Assembly (NCBI GenBank): GCA_964629335.1
Contig: CAZVRH010000001.1
Coordinates: 24,563-88,562 of the forward strand
Source: CACPJA01 sp964629335
Lineage (GTDB): Bacteria > Pseudomonadota > Gammaproteobacteria > Steroidobacterales > UBA11654
DNA: 64,000 nt
Direction of reading: 5' to 3'
The notes under the pieces are model-generated. The model made no database searches and was not told where the DNA came from. It saw nothing but the letters and a program-made list of their open reading frames with translations. Below are positions 8,417 to 17,562 of this stretch, piece after piece. Numbering within the stretch: position 1 is the stretch's first letter; each line of letters opens with the position of its first letter. The position numbers and the translations under genes are program-made.

Positions 8417-9870
8417 TTCTTGACCTCATTGATAATATCAGGCTCCTGAAGATGCCAATCGGTCTCCAATTGATACTTGTGTGTAAAATTTAAAAGTTGA
8501 TGCTCATGGAAATGTGGTGAAATTATCTGCATCCCAAATGGAAGGCTATCAGCAAAACCGATAGGGTGTGAAATTGCTGGGAGCCCAGATAAATTTGCAG
8601 AAATAGTGTAGATATCATTCATATACATACTAACTGGGTCATCTATTTTTTCACCGAGCTTAAAGGCTGAAGTTTGAGTGGTTGGACCCATAATTGCATC
8701 AACGGTTTTAAAAGCAGTGACAAAGTCTTGATTAATTAATTGCCTAACCTTCTGAGCTTTAAGATAGTAGGCATCATAATAACCCGCAGATAAAACGTAG
8801 GTTCCAGTAATGATTCTTCTCTTAACCTCTTGTCCAAAACCTTCTTGTCTATTTGATTTGTAGAATTCATCTAAATCATCTGTTTTATTTGACCTGTGCC
8901 CAAATCTAATCCCGTCAAATCTTGCAAGGTTAGAGGAACATTCGGCTGGTGCAACCACGTAATAGGTAGGGACAGAATATTTAATGTTTGGGAGGCTTAT
9001 CTCTTTGAATTCTACTCCAAGCTTCTTATAAACTTCCAAACAGTTTGAAACCAGATTCTGATAGTTAGCATCTATACTTCCATCAAAAAATTCTTTTGGC
9101 AAACCAACTGTTTTACCGGAAAGATCATTGTCTAAATGTTTTGTGTACTGTGGAACTTCTTCCGGAGAAGATGTGGAATCATAAGGATCAAACCCGGCCA
9201 TCAATTCAAGAAACATAGCCGCATCCTCAGCTGTAATAGATAAGATGCCTGCTTGATCTAGACTGGATGCAAAAGCAATCATCCCATATCTAGAGCATCT
9301 GCCATAAGTTGGCTTGAGCCCAGTTATACCCGTGAATGCTGCGGGCTGCCTGATAGAACCTCCAGTATCTGTACCCAGGGCTATAGGAGCTAGGCCTGCT
9401 GCAACTGCTGCTGCTGATCCACCCGATGAACCGCCCGGGGTTCTTTTTATGTCCCATGGGTTTTTAACTTCACCAAAAAAACTGGTCTCGTTAGAGGATC
9501 CCATCGCAAACTCATCCATATTGGTTTTACCTAATAGGGTCATGCCGCCATCTTTTAAATTCTTCACCACAGTTGCATCGTATGGAGGAATAAAATTCTC
9601 TAGCATCTTGGAGCCGCATGTAGTCAGAACTCCTTCCGTACAAAAAATATCCTTAACCGCACAGGGGATTCCTGCTAAAGGCTGCTCTTCGTCTGACCTG
9701 CTATTATTGGGATCTGAGATGGTATCTGTTTTAGTAATATAGGCATTGATTTTAGGGTCTATCGCATCGATCCTTGCTTGATAGATTTTGACTATCTCTT
9801 GAGTATTTACCTCTCCTGAATTAAGCATCCCCTTTAATTGCTTTACCGTATAACGCTCCACGTCACTCAA
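8413..9870 (-). CDS. gatA: Asp-tRNA(Asn)/Glu-tRNA(Gln) amidotransferase subunit A
   Basis: The amidase subunit that releases ammonia from glutamine for GatB. At 485 aa it has the full amidase-signature catalytic triad: Lys73 in PCAVKDIF, cis-Ser148 in GGSSGGSAAA, and nucleophile Ser172 in GTDTGGSIRQPA. It overlaps gatC by 8 bp and gatB by 4 bp in a tight gatCAB operon. Confidence 0.98.
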   Translation of the reverse strand: MSDVERYTVKQLKGMLNSGEVNTQEIVKIYQARIDAIDPKINAYITKTDTISDPNNSRSDEEQPLAGIPCAVKDIFCTEGVLTTCGSKMLENFIPPYDATVVKNLKDGGMTLLGKTNMDEFAMGSSNETSFFGEVKNPWDIKRTPGGSSGGSAAAVAAGLAPIALGTDTGGSIRQPAAFTGITGLKPTYGRCSRYGMIAFASSLDQAGILSITAEDAAMFLELMAGFDPYDSTSSPEEVPQYTKHLDNDLSGKTVGLPKEFFDGSIDANYQNLVSNCLEVYKKLGVEFKEISLPNIKYSVPTYYVVAPAECSSNLARFDGIRFGHRSNKTDDLDEFYKSNRQEGFGQEVKRRIITGTYVLSAGYYDAYYLKAQKVRQLINQDFVTAFKTVDAIMGPTTQTSAFKLGEKIDDPVSMYMNDIYTISANLSGLPAISHPIGFADSLPFGMQIISPHFHEHQLLNFTHKYQLETDWHLQEPDIINEVKK

Positions 9871-10150
9871 TCACTTTAGGGACTTTATAAAAACCACTTT
9901 CTGTATGCTCTGTATTTTTTTGATAATCATCTCTTCGATCAAACTCAGAAACTTCATCTGCCCTTAATCTTTGAGTCATATCTAGCGGATGAGCCATCGG
10001 CAAGATGTCACCATCTTCCACGTCTTGAAGTTCTTGAATCATGTTCAAAATAGATTGCATTTGTTCTAAAAAAACAGCTTTTTCTTTGTCTTCCAGTTGG
10101 AGTTTTGAAAGATTACAGAGGTGCTCGATGTCTGATTTTTTGATACTCAT
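9863..10150 (-). CDS. gatC: Asp-tRNA(Asn)/Glu-tRNA(Gln) amidotransferase subunit C
   Basis: The small stabilising subunit that wraps around GatA. Its 95 aa are normal; it begins MSIKKSDIEHLCNLSKL, contains the conserved DGDILPMAHPLDM stretch, and ends with the typical VPKVIE. It is first in the operon and divergent from mreB across 108 bp that must hold both promoters. The gatCAB/mreBCD head-to-head arrangement resembles that of Pseudomonas. Confidence 0.95.
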   Translation of the reverse strand: MSIKKSDIEHLCNLSKLQLEDKEKAVFLEQMQSILNMIQELQDVEDGDILPMAHPLDMTQRLRADEVSEFDRRDDYQKNTEHTESGFYKVPKVIE

Positions 10151-10258
10151 AACGAAGGACTAAAAAATATATAAGGTTATGATAACTTCCTGTTGCTCAA
10201 AATCCTACTCGTTGTTAGAGTATCCCTTCTACCTTAATTTTTTTTTAACGGTTAAATA

Positions 10259-11302
10259 GTGATTAAAAACATTTTCGGATACTTCTCTAATGATCTGTCA
10301 ATAGATCTAGGAACAGCCAATACATTGGTCTATGCCAGGGGTAAGGGTGTGGTGTTGAACGAACCTTCAGTGGTAGCACTTAGAAGCGAGAATGGCAAAC
10401 CAACTAAGACCGTGGTAGCTGTGGGCACAAATGCAAAAGCCATGCTTGGAAGAACCCCGGGCAGTATCGAAGCTATTAGACCACTAAAAGATGGGGTGAT
10501 TGCAGATTTCATAGTCACCGAGGCCATGTTGCAAGCCTTTATTAAGAAAGCTCACGGATCAAGATATTTTAGACCAAATCCCAGGGTTTTGGTCTGTGTG
10601 CCATATGGCTCAACTCAGGTTGAACGTCGAGCAATCAGAGAGTCAGCCGAAGGTGCGGGAGCTAGAAAGGTTTTTTTAATTGAAGAGCCCATGGCTGCTG
10701 CAATTGGTGCTGGACTTCCGGTTCATGAGGCGAGAGGATCAATGGTCGTGGATATTGGCGGTGGAACATCAGAGATAGCTGTTCTCTCTCTTAATGGTAT
10801 TGTCTATGGTAATTCTGTAAAAATAGGGGGAGATACATTCGATGAAGCAATAATTAACTTCATAAGAAGGAATTATGGAATCTTAATTGGTGAAGCCACA
10901 GCTGAAAAAATTAAACATGAAATAGGGAGCGCATACCCTGGAGATGCGGTAAGTGAAATCTCTGTAAAAGGTAGAAATTTATCAGAAGGGGTACCGAGAA
11001 CATTTACTTTGAACAGCAATGAGATCCTTGATGCATTGCAAGAGCCACTCCAAGCTATCGCTAATGCACTCAAGTCAGCACTAGAGCAAACTCCGCCTGA
11101 ACTAGGTTCAGATATTGCTGAACGAGGTATAGTGCTCACTGGCGGAGGAGCATTATTGAATAACATAGAAAAACTATTGGCTGAAGAAACTGGCCTTCCC
11201 GTTCTTCTTGCAGATAATCCCTTAACCTGTGTTGCAAGAGGCGGGGGCAGAATAATTGAAATTTTTGATCAGAAAGGCACTGATATTTTTGATTTGAATT
11301 GA
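10259..11302 (+). CDS. mreB: Rod-shape-determining actin-like protein MreB
   Basis: Cytoplasmic actin homologue whose membrane-bound filaments steer lateral wall synthesis by RodA and PBP2. The 347 aa are typical. Visible are the phosphate-1 motif DLGTANTLVY, GGGTSEIAVLS (phosphate 2), the adenosine motif GIVLTGGGALL, and an N-terminal amphipathic MIKNIFGYFSND. The start is GTG at 10259, supported by the family N-terminus, with no strong ribosome-binding site. It leads the mreBCD-mrdA-rodA-mltB-rlpA run. Confidence 0.98.
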   Translation: MIKNIFGYFSNDLSIDLGTANTLVYARGKGVVLNEPSVVALRSENGKPTKTVVAVGTNAKAMLGRTPGSIEAIRPLKDGVIADFIVTEAMLQAFIKKAHGSRYFRPNPRVLVCVPYGSTQVERRAIRESAEGAGARKVFLIEEPMAAAIGAGLPVHEARGSMVVDIGGGTSEIAVLSLNGIVYGNSVKIGGDTFDEAIINFIRRNYGILIGEATAEKIKHEIGSAYPGDAVSEISVKGRNLSEGVPRTFTLNSNEILDALQEPLQAIANALKSALEQTPPELGSDIAERGIVLTGGGALLNNIEKLLAEETGLPVLLADNPLTCVARGGGRIIEIFDQKGTDIFDLN

Positions 11303-11339
11303 TTGTCTTCAAAATCAATAATAACGGACGAGACTAAAA

Positions 11340-12179
11340 ATGCCGTTAAACCCACAACAAAGAATAAATAGGTTTGAAAAAAACTTCTCCTCATATAGGT
11401 TAATTTTCGTCGTAATTTTATCCTGTGTCTTGATGTATCAAGATTATCAGAGAACCTACACAGAGGAGCTAAGAACTTACCTTTCTGCAGCTCTATACCC
11501 GATTCAATATCTAGTTAACCTACCCAGAAAAATTGGCAAGAGTGTGTATGGAAAATTTTTGGATAAAGAGCAAATTATCAATGAAAATAATAAATTAAAA
11601 GAAGAAAATTTAAATCTAAGAATAGAGGCACAGAAAGTTTATAGCTTAGAATCTGAAAATAAGGGGCTGCGTGAAATAATTAATATTGAACCTAGACCAA
11701 TCGATAGTTCAATATTTGCAGAAATTATTTCGATAAACCCAATACCAAATAACCATCAAATCTTAATCAACAAAGGAAGCAGAGACGGCACTAAAATAGG
11801 CTCAACAGTGATAGATTCAACTGGTATTGTAGGCCACATCATTCGTGATCAAATTTTTGCATCCGAAGTCTTGCTCGTTACTGACCTGGAGCATGCCATT
11901 CCAGTTGAAATTGTCAGAACTCAGCAGAGAACAATAGCCGTAGGGACCGGTGATTATAATAAGCTTAGGATTAACAGCCTTGCTACTGATGCTGATATTA
12001 AGCAGGACGATGTAGTTGTGACATCGGGTTTAGGCGGTCGTTATCCGAAAGGTTGGCCCATTGGGACCGTAAAAGAAATTACAAGCACAGTTGGCAATTC
12101 TTACCTAGAAATTGATATTACACCTTTTGCGGACTTAACAACGATCAATCAAGTCTGGATTTTGACACAAGGCAATTAG
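11340..12179 (+). CDS. mreC: Rod-shape-determining protein MreC
   Basis: Bitopic inner-membrane protein that links MreB to periplasmic PBP2 and activates it. The 279 aa show a short cytoplasmic tail, one membrane segment (about 19-36), a coiled coil rich in Glu, Asn and Lys (about 72-108), and the beta-domain with GSTVIDSTGIVGHI and VTSGLGGRYPKGWPIG. It lies 37 bp after mreB. Confidence 0.96.
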   Translation: MPLNPQQRINRFEKNFSSYRLIFVVILSCVLMYQDYQRTYTEELRTYLSAALYPIQYLVNLPRKIGKSVYGKFLDKEQIINENNKLKEENLNLRIEAQKVYSLESENKGLREIINIEPRPIDSSIFAEIISINPIPNNHQILINKGSRDGTKIGSTVIDSTGIVGHIIRDQIFASEVLLVTDLEHAIPVEIVRTQQRTIAVGTGDYNKLRINSLATDADIKQDDVVVTSGLGGRYPKGWPIGTVKEITSTVGNSYLEIDITPFADLTTINQVWILTQGN

Positions 12180-12204
12180 AAATGAAGCTGCCATTGGAAG
12201 AGTT

Positions 12205-12687
12205 ATGAGTAGAAACATTAAAAATTTATTATTTATCTGGAGCGTGATTCTGCTCTCTATGGTTCTCACCATAATACCTCTTCCTGATGCAATTAACTCT
12301 TTTAGGCTCCCATGGCTAATGATGGCGGTTATATATTTTTCTATATTTAACGTATCTCTTATCGGCGTAATCTCTGCTTGGCTCTCAGGTCTCATACTTG
12401 ACCTTCTAACAGGAGGATTAATGGGTGAAAATGCAATGATTCTGGCTGTACTGTCTTATCTATCCTATCGATTTAGATTTCAAATAAGGGTTTATCCTAT
12501 TTGGCAAATCATGGCGGTTGTTTTAATTCTTTTATCGTTTGGTGAATTGTTATCAATATGGATTCAAGGGGTTAGTGGCAACATGCATTTTGCTATTACC
12601 GCATGGATCAACATAGCAATTGCTGTAATTCTATGGCCAATATTCATGGGCATTATTCAAAAAATGGAATCTATATTTTTATCTTAA
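12205..12687 (+). CDS. mreD: Rod-shape-determining protein MreD
   Basis: Small integral membrane protein of the elongasome. The 160 aa contain about five hydrophobic helices and the family-type segment LDLLTGGLMGENAM. The upstream GGAAG supports the ATG at 12205. Identification combines hydrophobic profile, size and its fixed position between mreC and mrdA. Confidence 0.9.
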   Translation: MSRNIKNLLFIWSVILLSMVLTIIPLPDAINSFRLPWLMMAVIYFSIFNVSLIGVISAWLSGLILDLLTGGLMGENAMILAVLSYLSYRFRFQIRVYPIWQIMAVVLILLSFGELLSIWIQGVSGNMHFAITAWINIAIAVILWPIFMGIIQKMESIFLS

Positions 12688-12697
12688 AAAGAGCGAC

Positions 12698-14548
12698 ATG
12701 GAATTTAAATCTTCTAACACTCAACAAACTGAAAAAGAAATTTTTCTCTCTCGGATTCTGTTCTGCTCGATAGCTATACTTATTCTTGCCAGTATTATTT
12801 TTACTCGTCTATTTTATTTGATGGTCATTGAAACAGACGACTATAAGCTCAGATCCTTAAATAACACTATCAGAACTCAAGCAATGCCAGCTACAAGGGG
12901 CTTAATTTTTGATAGGAACGGAAATATATTGGCAAGCAGTCAACCCATTTTTCAATTGGAGATGATCCCAGAGCAAGTAATTAATATAGAAACGACTCTA
13001 GCTGAGTTAGTGGAACTTGGTTTGATTGCTGAAAATAATATAAACAATATTAAAAAAAGAATAGATAAAAATTTACAATTCAAGAGCATAGTTCTAAAAA
13101 GAAACCTGACAGACACTGAAGTTGCTATTTTTGCAAACAATCGAATTAACTTTAAAGGAATCGATATTAGATCTAGATTATCTAGATATTATCCAAGAGG
13201 AGAGGCTTTCGCTCATGCCCTAGGTTATGTTGGCTCGATATCAAGCGCTGATTATTCTAGATTCGACCCCACTTTTTATACCGGCAAGGAACAAATTGGT
13301 AAAACCTCAATTGAAAGAAACTTTGAGCATTATCTTAGAGGTCAACCAGGCAGTCAGAAACTATTGGTTAATGTCAGAGGAAGAGTTATGGAAAGCATTA
13401 GTGAGAAACCCTTCCAGCCTGGTAATAACCTCATATTAACTATTGATAGCAATCTTCAAGAAGTTGCTTATAAGGCAATGGGGGATCAAAAAGGAGCCGT
13501 GGTTATTTTAGATGCATCGAATGGAGAAATTTTAGTCATGCTCAGCACACCTTCCTTTGATCCGAATTTATTAAGTATCGGATTAAGCCAAAATGAGTTT
13601 AATGCTTTGACTAAAAATAAACATAGACCTTTATTCAACAGAGCTATTGCTGGCCAGTATCCCCCCGGATCAACTATTAAACCTATGCTCGCTTTGGGAG
13701 CTCTTGAAATGGGAATAGTTGAGCCAGATGTTTATATGCCTTGTGAGGGAAAATTCTTTCTTCCTAATTACTCACGTCCATTCAATGACTGGGAGACCCA
13801 CGGTTCGGTTAATGTTGTTAGAGCCATCCAAGCCTCTTGTGATGTTTATTTCTATGAACTGGCAAATAAAATGGGAATTGAGAAAATGAGTCTCTTTTTA
13901 AAGAATTTTAATTTAGGAGAGTCGACCAAGATTGATATTGATTCTGAAAAAAAGGGTGTGATTCCTAATAGAGAATGGAAGAGGAATAATTTTAATTCCA
14001 GAGAAAATCAAAGTTGGTATCAAGGAGAAACTATAATTGCCGGTATTGGTCAGGGGTATATGCTAGCCACTCCCCTTCAACTGGCAGTAGCAACCTCCAT
14101 AATTGCTAATAAAGGAAGCGCTCATAAACCACATCTATTGAAAGCTATTGAAAACAAAAACTCAGGAGAGAATGAGTATATAACATCAGAGGAAATTAAT
14201 TATCTTGAAAATATTAACGAAGAAAACTGGGATCTCATACATCAAGGAATGGTTGCTGTGGTCAATGAAAGAAGAGGCACAGCTTATGGGGTTTTTCCTG
14301 AAAATTCTCCAATCGCAGGAAAAACGGGGAGCTCTCAAGTTTTTAGCATGGATAAAGCAAGCGGAGATGAACTCCCTTTAGAGCTTAGAGACCATGGCTT
14401 ATTTATTGGTTTCTCACCTTTGGATAAACCTGAAATTATTGTGGCCATCATAGTTGAGAATGGAGGTGGAGGCAGAGTATCTGCGGCCCCCGTTGCTGAA
14501 AAAATATTTAACGCGTATTTGGCAAAGAGCTTACAAAATGCAAATTGA
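12698..14548 (+). CDS. mrdA: Penicillin-binding protein 2 (elongation transpeptidase)
   Basis: Class B PBP that cross-links new glycan strands in the lateral wall, paired with the RodA polymerase. The 616 aa have one N-terminal membrane helix (about 19-41), a pedestal domain with RGLIFDRNGNILA (68-79), and the transpeptidase triad: Ser325 in STIK, SCD at 380-382, and KTGSSQVF near 540. It lies 10 bp after mreD and overlaps rodA by 11 bp. Confidence 0.98.
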   Translation: MEFKSSNTQQTEKEIFLSRILFCSIAILILASIIFTRLFYLMVIETDDYKLRSLNNTIRTQAMPATRGLIFDRNGNILASSQPIFQLEMIPEQVINIETTLAELVELGLIAENNINNIKKRIDKNLQFKSIVLKRNLTDTEVAIFANNRINFKGIDIRSRLSRYYPRGEAFAHALGYVGSISSADYSRFDPTFYTGKEQIGKTSIERNFEHYLRGQPGSQKLLVNVRGRVMESISEKPFQPGNNLILTIDSNLQEVAYKAMGDQKGAVVILDASNGEILVMLSTPSFDPNLLSIGLSQNEFNALTKNKHRPLFNRAIAGQYPPGSTIKPMLALGALEMGIVEPDVYMPCEGKFFLPNYSRPFNDWETHGSVNVVRAIQASCDVYFYELANKMGIEKMSLFLKNFNLGESTKIDIDSEKKGVIPNREWKRNNFNSRENQSWYQGETIIAGIGQGYMLATPLQLAVATSIIANKGSAHKPHLLKAIENKNSGENEYITSEEINYLENINEENWDLIHQGMVAVVNERRGTAYGVFPENSPIAGKTGSSQVFSMDKASGDELPLELRDHGLFIGFSPLDKPEIIVAIIVENGGGGRVSAAPVAEKIFNAYLAKSLQNAN

Positions 14549-15650
14549 TCAATTCAAATTGAAAAACCCAGATATTATTGCTGATCGAGCACATATTGAT
14601 ATGCCACTTCTATCAGCTTTTTTAGTCATTTTCATAATTAGTGGGGTAGCGATTTTTAGTGCATCCAATGGAAATATTAGCTTTTTAATTGATCATTCCA
14701 CAAAAATTATAGTTTCGATCATTGCCATGATCATAGCTGCTCAAATAAAGCCCATGGATTATATGCGGATAGCGCCTTGGCTTTATTTTATCTGCATCGT
14801 GCTTCTCATCTTAGTTTTGGTGATTGGAGAAACAAGAAATAATGCAACAAGATGGCTTAGCTTAGGTATAACCTTCCAACCTTCTGAATTGATGAAAATT
14901 GCTATGCCTCTAATGATTGCCAGATACATCTCTAATGGAACTCTGCCGGTAAAGAATCTTTCAATTATAATTTCATTATTTATTGTGCTATTCCCAACAG
15001 TGATGATTTTATTGCAACCCGATCTTGGTACCTCTGTTTTAATTGCTTTCTCTGGTCTAGTGATTATTTTTTTATCAGGCATTAAAAAAAGATACATACT
15101 CTCTGGCTTACTCGTCTTTATTGCAAATCTACCTCTAATTTGGAAGTACATACATCCGTTTCAGCAAAATAGAATTCTTACCTTTTTAAACCCAGAACAA
15201 GATCCATTGGGAGCTGGGTATCATATTATCCAATCAAAAATTGCAATTGGTTCTGGAGGGTTGTTTGGTAAAGGTTGGATGAATGGTACCCAAGGTCAGC
15301 TTGACTTCTTGCCCGAAACCACGACTGATTTTATTTTTTCCATACTGGCTGAAGAGTTTGGTCTCATAGGTATCTCAATTGTAATTATTATTTATTTATA
15401 CATTGTTGCTAGAGGGCTTTTAATCGCGATAAACTCACAGGATCTTTTTTCTCGATTGCTAGCTTCAAGTATTAGCCTTACCTTCTTTATTTATGTTTTC
15501 GTAAATATGGGTATGACCACTGGAATACTTCCTGTCGTTGGAGTGCCTTTGCCACTTATAAGCAAAGGGGGAACGTCAAGTGTCACCTTAATGATTGGTT
15601 TAGGTATTCTGATGTCAATAAGAACCCATAAACGTTTGGTAACGAAATGA
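14538..15650 (+). CDS. rodA: Rod-shape SEDS glycosyltransferase RodA
   Basis: Integral-membrane SEDS peptidoglycan polymerase that works with PBP2. From ATG at 14538 it is 370 aa with about ten membrane helices. It carries RWLSLGITFQPSELMK, the SEDS motif containing a conserved PSE, and LLQPDLGTS, followed by DFIFSILAEEFG and LPLISKGGTS. An earlier in-frame TTG would add 28 hydrophilic residues translated through mrdA and is unlikely. The stop overlaps the mltB start as ATGA. Confidence 0.97.
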   Translation: MQIDQFKLKNPDIIADRAHIDMPLLSAFLVIFIISGVAIFSASNGNISFLIDHSTKIIVSIIAMIIAAQIKPMDYMRIAPWLYFICIVLLILVLVIGETRNNATRWLSLGITFQPSELMKIAMPLMIARYISNGTLPVKNLSIIISLFIVLFPTVMILLQPDLGTSVLIAFSGLVIIFLSGIKKRYILSGLLVFIANLPLIWKYIHPFQQNRILTFLNPEQDPLGAGYHIIQSKIAIGSGGLFGKGWMNGTQGQLDFLPETTTDFIFSILAEEFGLIGISIVIIIYLYIVARGLLIAINSQDLFSRLLASSISLTFFIYVFVNMGMTTGILPVVGVPLPLISKGGTSSVTLMIGLGILMSIRTHKRLVTK

Positions 15651-16666
15651 ATGCAGTACAACTTAAAACACTAACAATTTTTTTATTATTATTTTTTTTC
15701 TCTTTCTCTCTCTTTGCAGAAGATATGCACAACTCTGCCTATGATATAAAGATTGCTAAATCTGAACTTATGAATGAATTAATTAGAGATCATGGCTTTG
15801 ATGAGCAATACATAAGCAATGTTTTCAATGAAGCCAAATTCTTACCTGAATTAATTGAATCAATCTCGAGACCTGCTGAAAAAACAAAGACCTGGCAAGA
15901 GTACCGGGCCATTTTTCTTACACCAAAAAGAATTGCCGCAGGTGTTCTGTTTGCTAACCAACATAAAGCGTTGCTAAATCGTGCGGAACAAGAATTAGGT
16001 GTACCCAGAAAAATCCTGCTTGGCATTTTAGGAGTTGAAACGTTTTTTGGTAATATTCAAGGGCGTTATAAGGTCATAGATTCTTTATACACATTAGCAA
16101 TCGGTTACCCGCCTAGAAGTGAGTTTTTCAGACAGGAGCTCATTAATCTTTTTTACTTATGTCGGGAACAAGACCTCTCGATTTCTAGCATCAAAGGATC
16201 ATACGCCGGGGCTATGGGTGCGCCTCAATTTATTGCGTCAAGTTACAGAAACTATGCTGTTGATGGGGATGGTGATGGTAAAATTAATTTATTTGATTCA
16301 TGGGACGATGTTTTAATGAGTATTGGTAATTATCTGAACAGAAATGGTTGGGATACATCAAAAAATATCATGACTGAGGTAATCATTGATGCCGAGCAAA
16401 GGCAGCAATTGTTATCCAGCACGACTAAGCCTAAAGGCAATCTTAAAGACTTGATAGCACTCGGTATTGCTCTCGACTCCGAATTAGAGCAAACTCAAAA
16501 GGCCCAACTTATTTATCTTGAAGGTGAAGAGCATAAAAACAATGCGATTGTAGGTCTTCATAATTTCTATGTTGTAACGACTTATAATAGAAATGTGATG
16601 TATGCACTTGCTGTCATAGAGTTAGGTGAATCAATAGAAACAATTCTATCCGCAGATGTATTTTAG
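15647..16666 (+). CDS. mltB: Membrane-bound lytic murein transglycosylase B
   Basis: Cleaves glycan strands, leaving 1,6-anhydro-MurNAc. The 339 aa have a signal sequence ending near SLFAED; no clear lipobox is seen, so this may be a soluble or anchored Slt35 type. The catalytic Glu131 lies in GVETFFG, followed by YPPRSEFFRQEL and AMGAPQFI. VDGDGDGKINLFDSW resembles the EF-hand-like calcium site known in Slt35. It overlaps rodA by 4 bp and rlpA by 11 bp. Confidence 0.95.
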   Translation: MNAVQLKTLTIFLLLFFFSFSLFAEDMHNSAYDIKIAKSELMNELIRDHGFDEQYISNVFNEAKFLPELIESISRPAEKTKTWQEYRAIFLTPKRIAAGVLFANQHKALLNRAEQELGVPRKILLGILGVETFFGNIQGRYKVIDSLYTLAIGYPPRSEFFRQELINLFYLCREQDLSISSIKGSYAGAMGAPQFIASSYRNYAVDGDGDGKINLFDSWDDVLMSIGNYLNRNGWDTSKNIMTEVIIDAEQRQQLLSSTTKPKGNLKDLIALGIALDSELEQTQKAQLIYLEGEEHKNNAIVGLHNFYVVTTYNRNVMYALAVIELGESIETILSADVF

Positions 16667-17477
16667 TCGTAACACAATAAATGTATCGATTTTAATGGTT
16701 ACTCTTTTGGTTTCTAGCTGCTCTGTGCAAAATAATTTCTCTGGTCCAAAAATGAGCAAAAAAGAAGTAACTGAGATATTAAATGATGGATGCACCATCA
16801 AACGAAACACAAGAGAAACTTATCGCATCAATGGCAAAAGATACAGAACTCTGTCTTCAAGCAAGGGATATAAAAAAAGAGGGGTTGCTTCTTGGTATGG
16901 ATCTCAATTTAATGGGAAGGCAACGGCTTGTGGGGAACAATACGATATGTATAAATACACCGCTGCACACAAAACATTACCCTTGCCCTCCTATGTTAAC
17001 GTCAAAAATCTAACCAATGGTAAATCTGTCATTGTCAAAATTAATGACAGAGGTCCATTTGTCGATAATCGGATTATTGATCTATCTTATGCTGCTGCAA
17101 AAAAAATTGACATGCTGTCTGCAGGCACTGCTTTTGTAAGAGTCGTCAATGTTTCAGAAGAGGAAGCAGCTCAAGCAATAAAGAAAAATACTAGGGGTAT
17201 ATTTTCAACAAATATTTTTGAAAAGATTGTTACCAGAAATAAAAATAAAATTATCATGCAAGTAGGAGCATTCACTAATGAAGATGGTGCTCAAGAGCTC
17301 AAGAAGCAAATTAAAAATCTAGGGGTTAAATCAGCTTTCATCGATAAAACAAGATCCGGAACTAGAATTTTTTACAGGGTTCGAATTGGTCCCATCAGGA
17401 CAGTGGAAAACTATGAAGAAATTATCAGTAAATTGACTTCATTGAACCTTGATATCAACTTAATTTCACAAAAATAA
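16656..17477 (+). CDS. rlpA: Septal-ring lipoprotein / lytic transglycosylase RlpA
   Basis: Outer-membrane lipoprotein that in Pseudomonas cuts peptide-free glycan strands. The 273 aa have lipobox VSSC (Cys22), a double-psi beta-barrel (about 73-165) with GVASWYG and GEQYDMYKYTAAHKTLPL, which carries the Glu, Asp and His expected in the active site, and a C-terminal SPOR domain (about 200-270) that binds denuded glycan. The ATG overlaps the end of mltB. Confidence 0.96.
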   Translation: MYFSRNTINVSILMVTLLVSSCSVQNNFSGPKMSKKEVTEILNDGCTIKRNTRETYRINGKRYRTLSSSKGYKKRGVASWYGSQFNGKATACGEQYDMYKYTAAHKTLPLPSYVNVKNLTNGKSVIVKINDRGPFVDNRIIDLSYAAAKKIDMLSAGTAFVRVVNVSEEEAAQAIKKNTRGIFSTNIFEKIVTRNKNKIIMQVGAFTNEDGAQELKKQIKNLGVKSAFIDKTRSGTRIFYRVRIGPIRTVENYEEIISKLTSLNLDINLISQK

Positions 17478-17485
17478 GATTTTCA

Positions 17486-17514
17486 ATGTCATACCTATGT
17501 TGAACATATATAAT
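17486..17514 (+). promoter_or_regulatory. Possible sigma-70 promoter before dacC
   Basis: ATGTCA (17486-17491) is followed after 17 bp by a perfect TATAAT (17509-17514). It lies in the 85-bp gap between rlpA and dacC, about 40 nt upstream of a dacC leader. The -35 box matches only 4 of 6 consensus bases, so dacC might also be read from the mre operon. Confidence 0.35.
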
Positions 17515-17562
17515 AAAGTTCAGTCAATTAAGACCCTCTAAAAGAACTAAAAATTTGATTAA

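Noticed and set aside
9314..9742. 142-codon plus-strand frame inside gatA
   Set aside because: It lies wholly antisense to a clear amidase gene and its translation has no recognisable features.
14454..14537. Upstream TTG start for rodA
   Set aside because: It would add 28 non-conserved residues read through mrdA; ATG at 14538 gives the normal RodA length.
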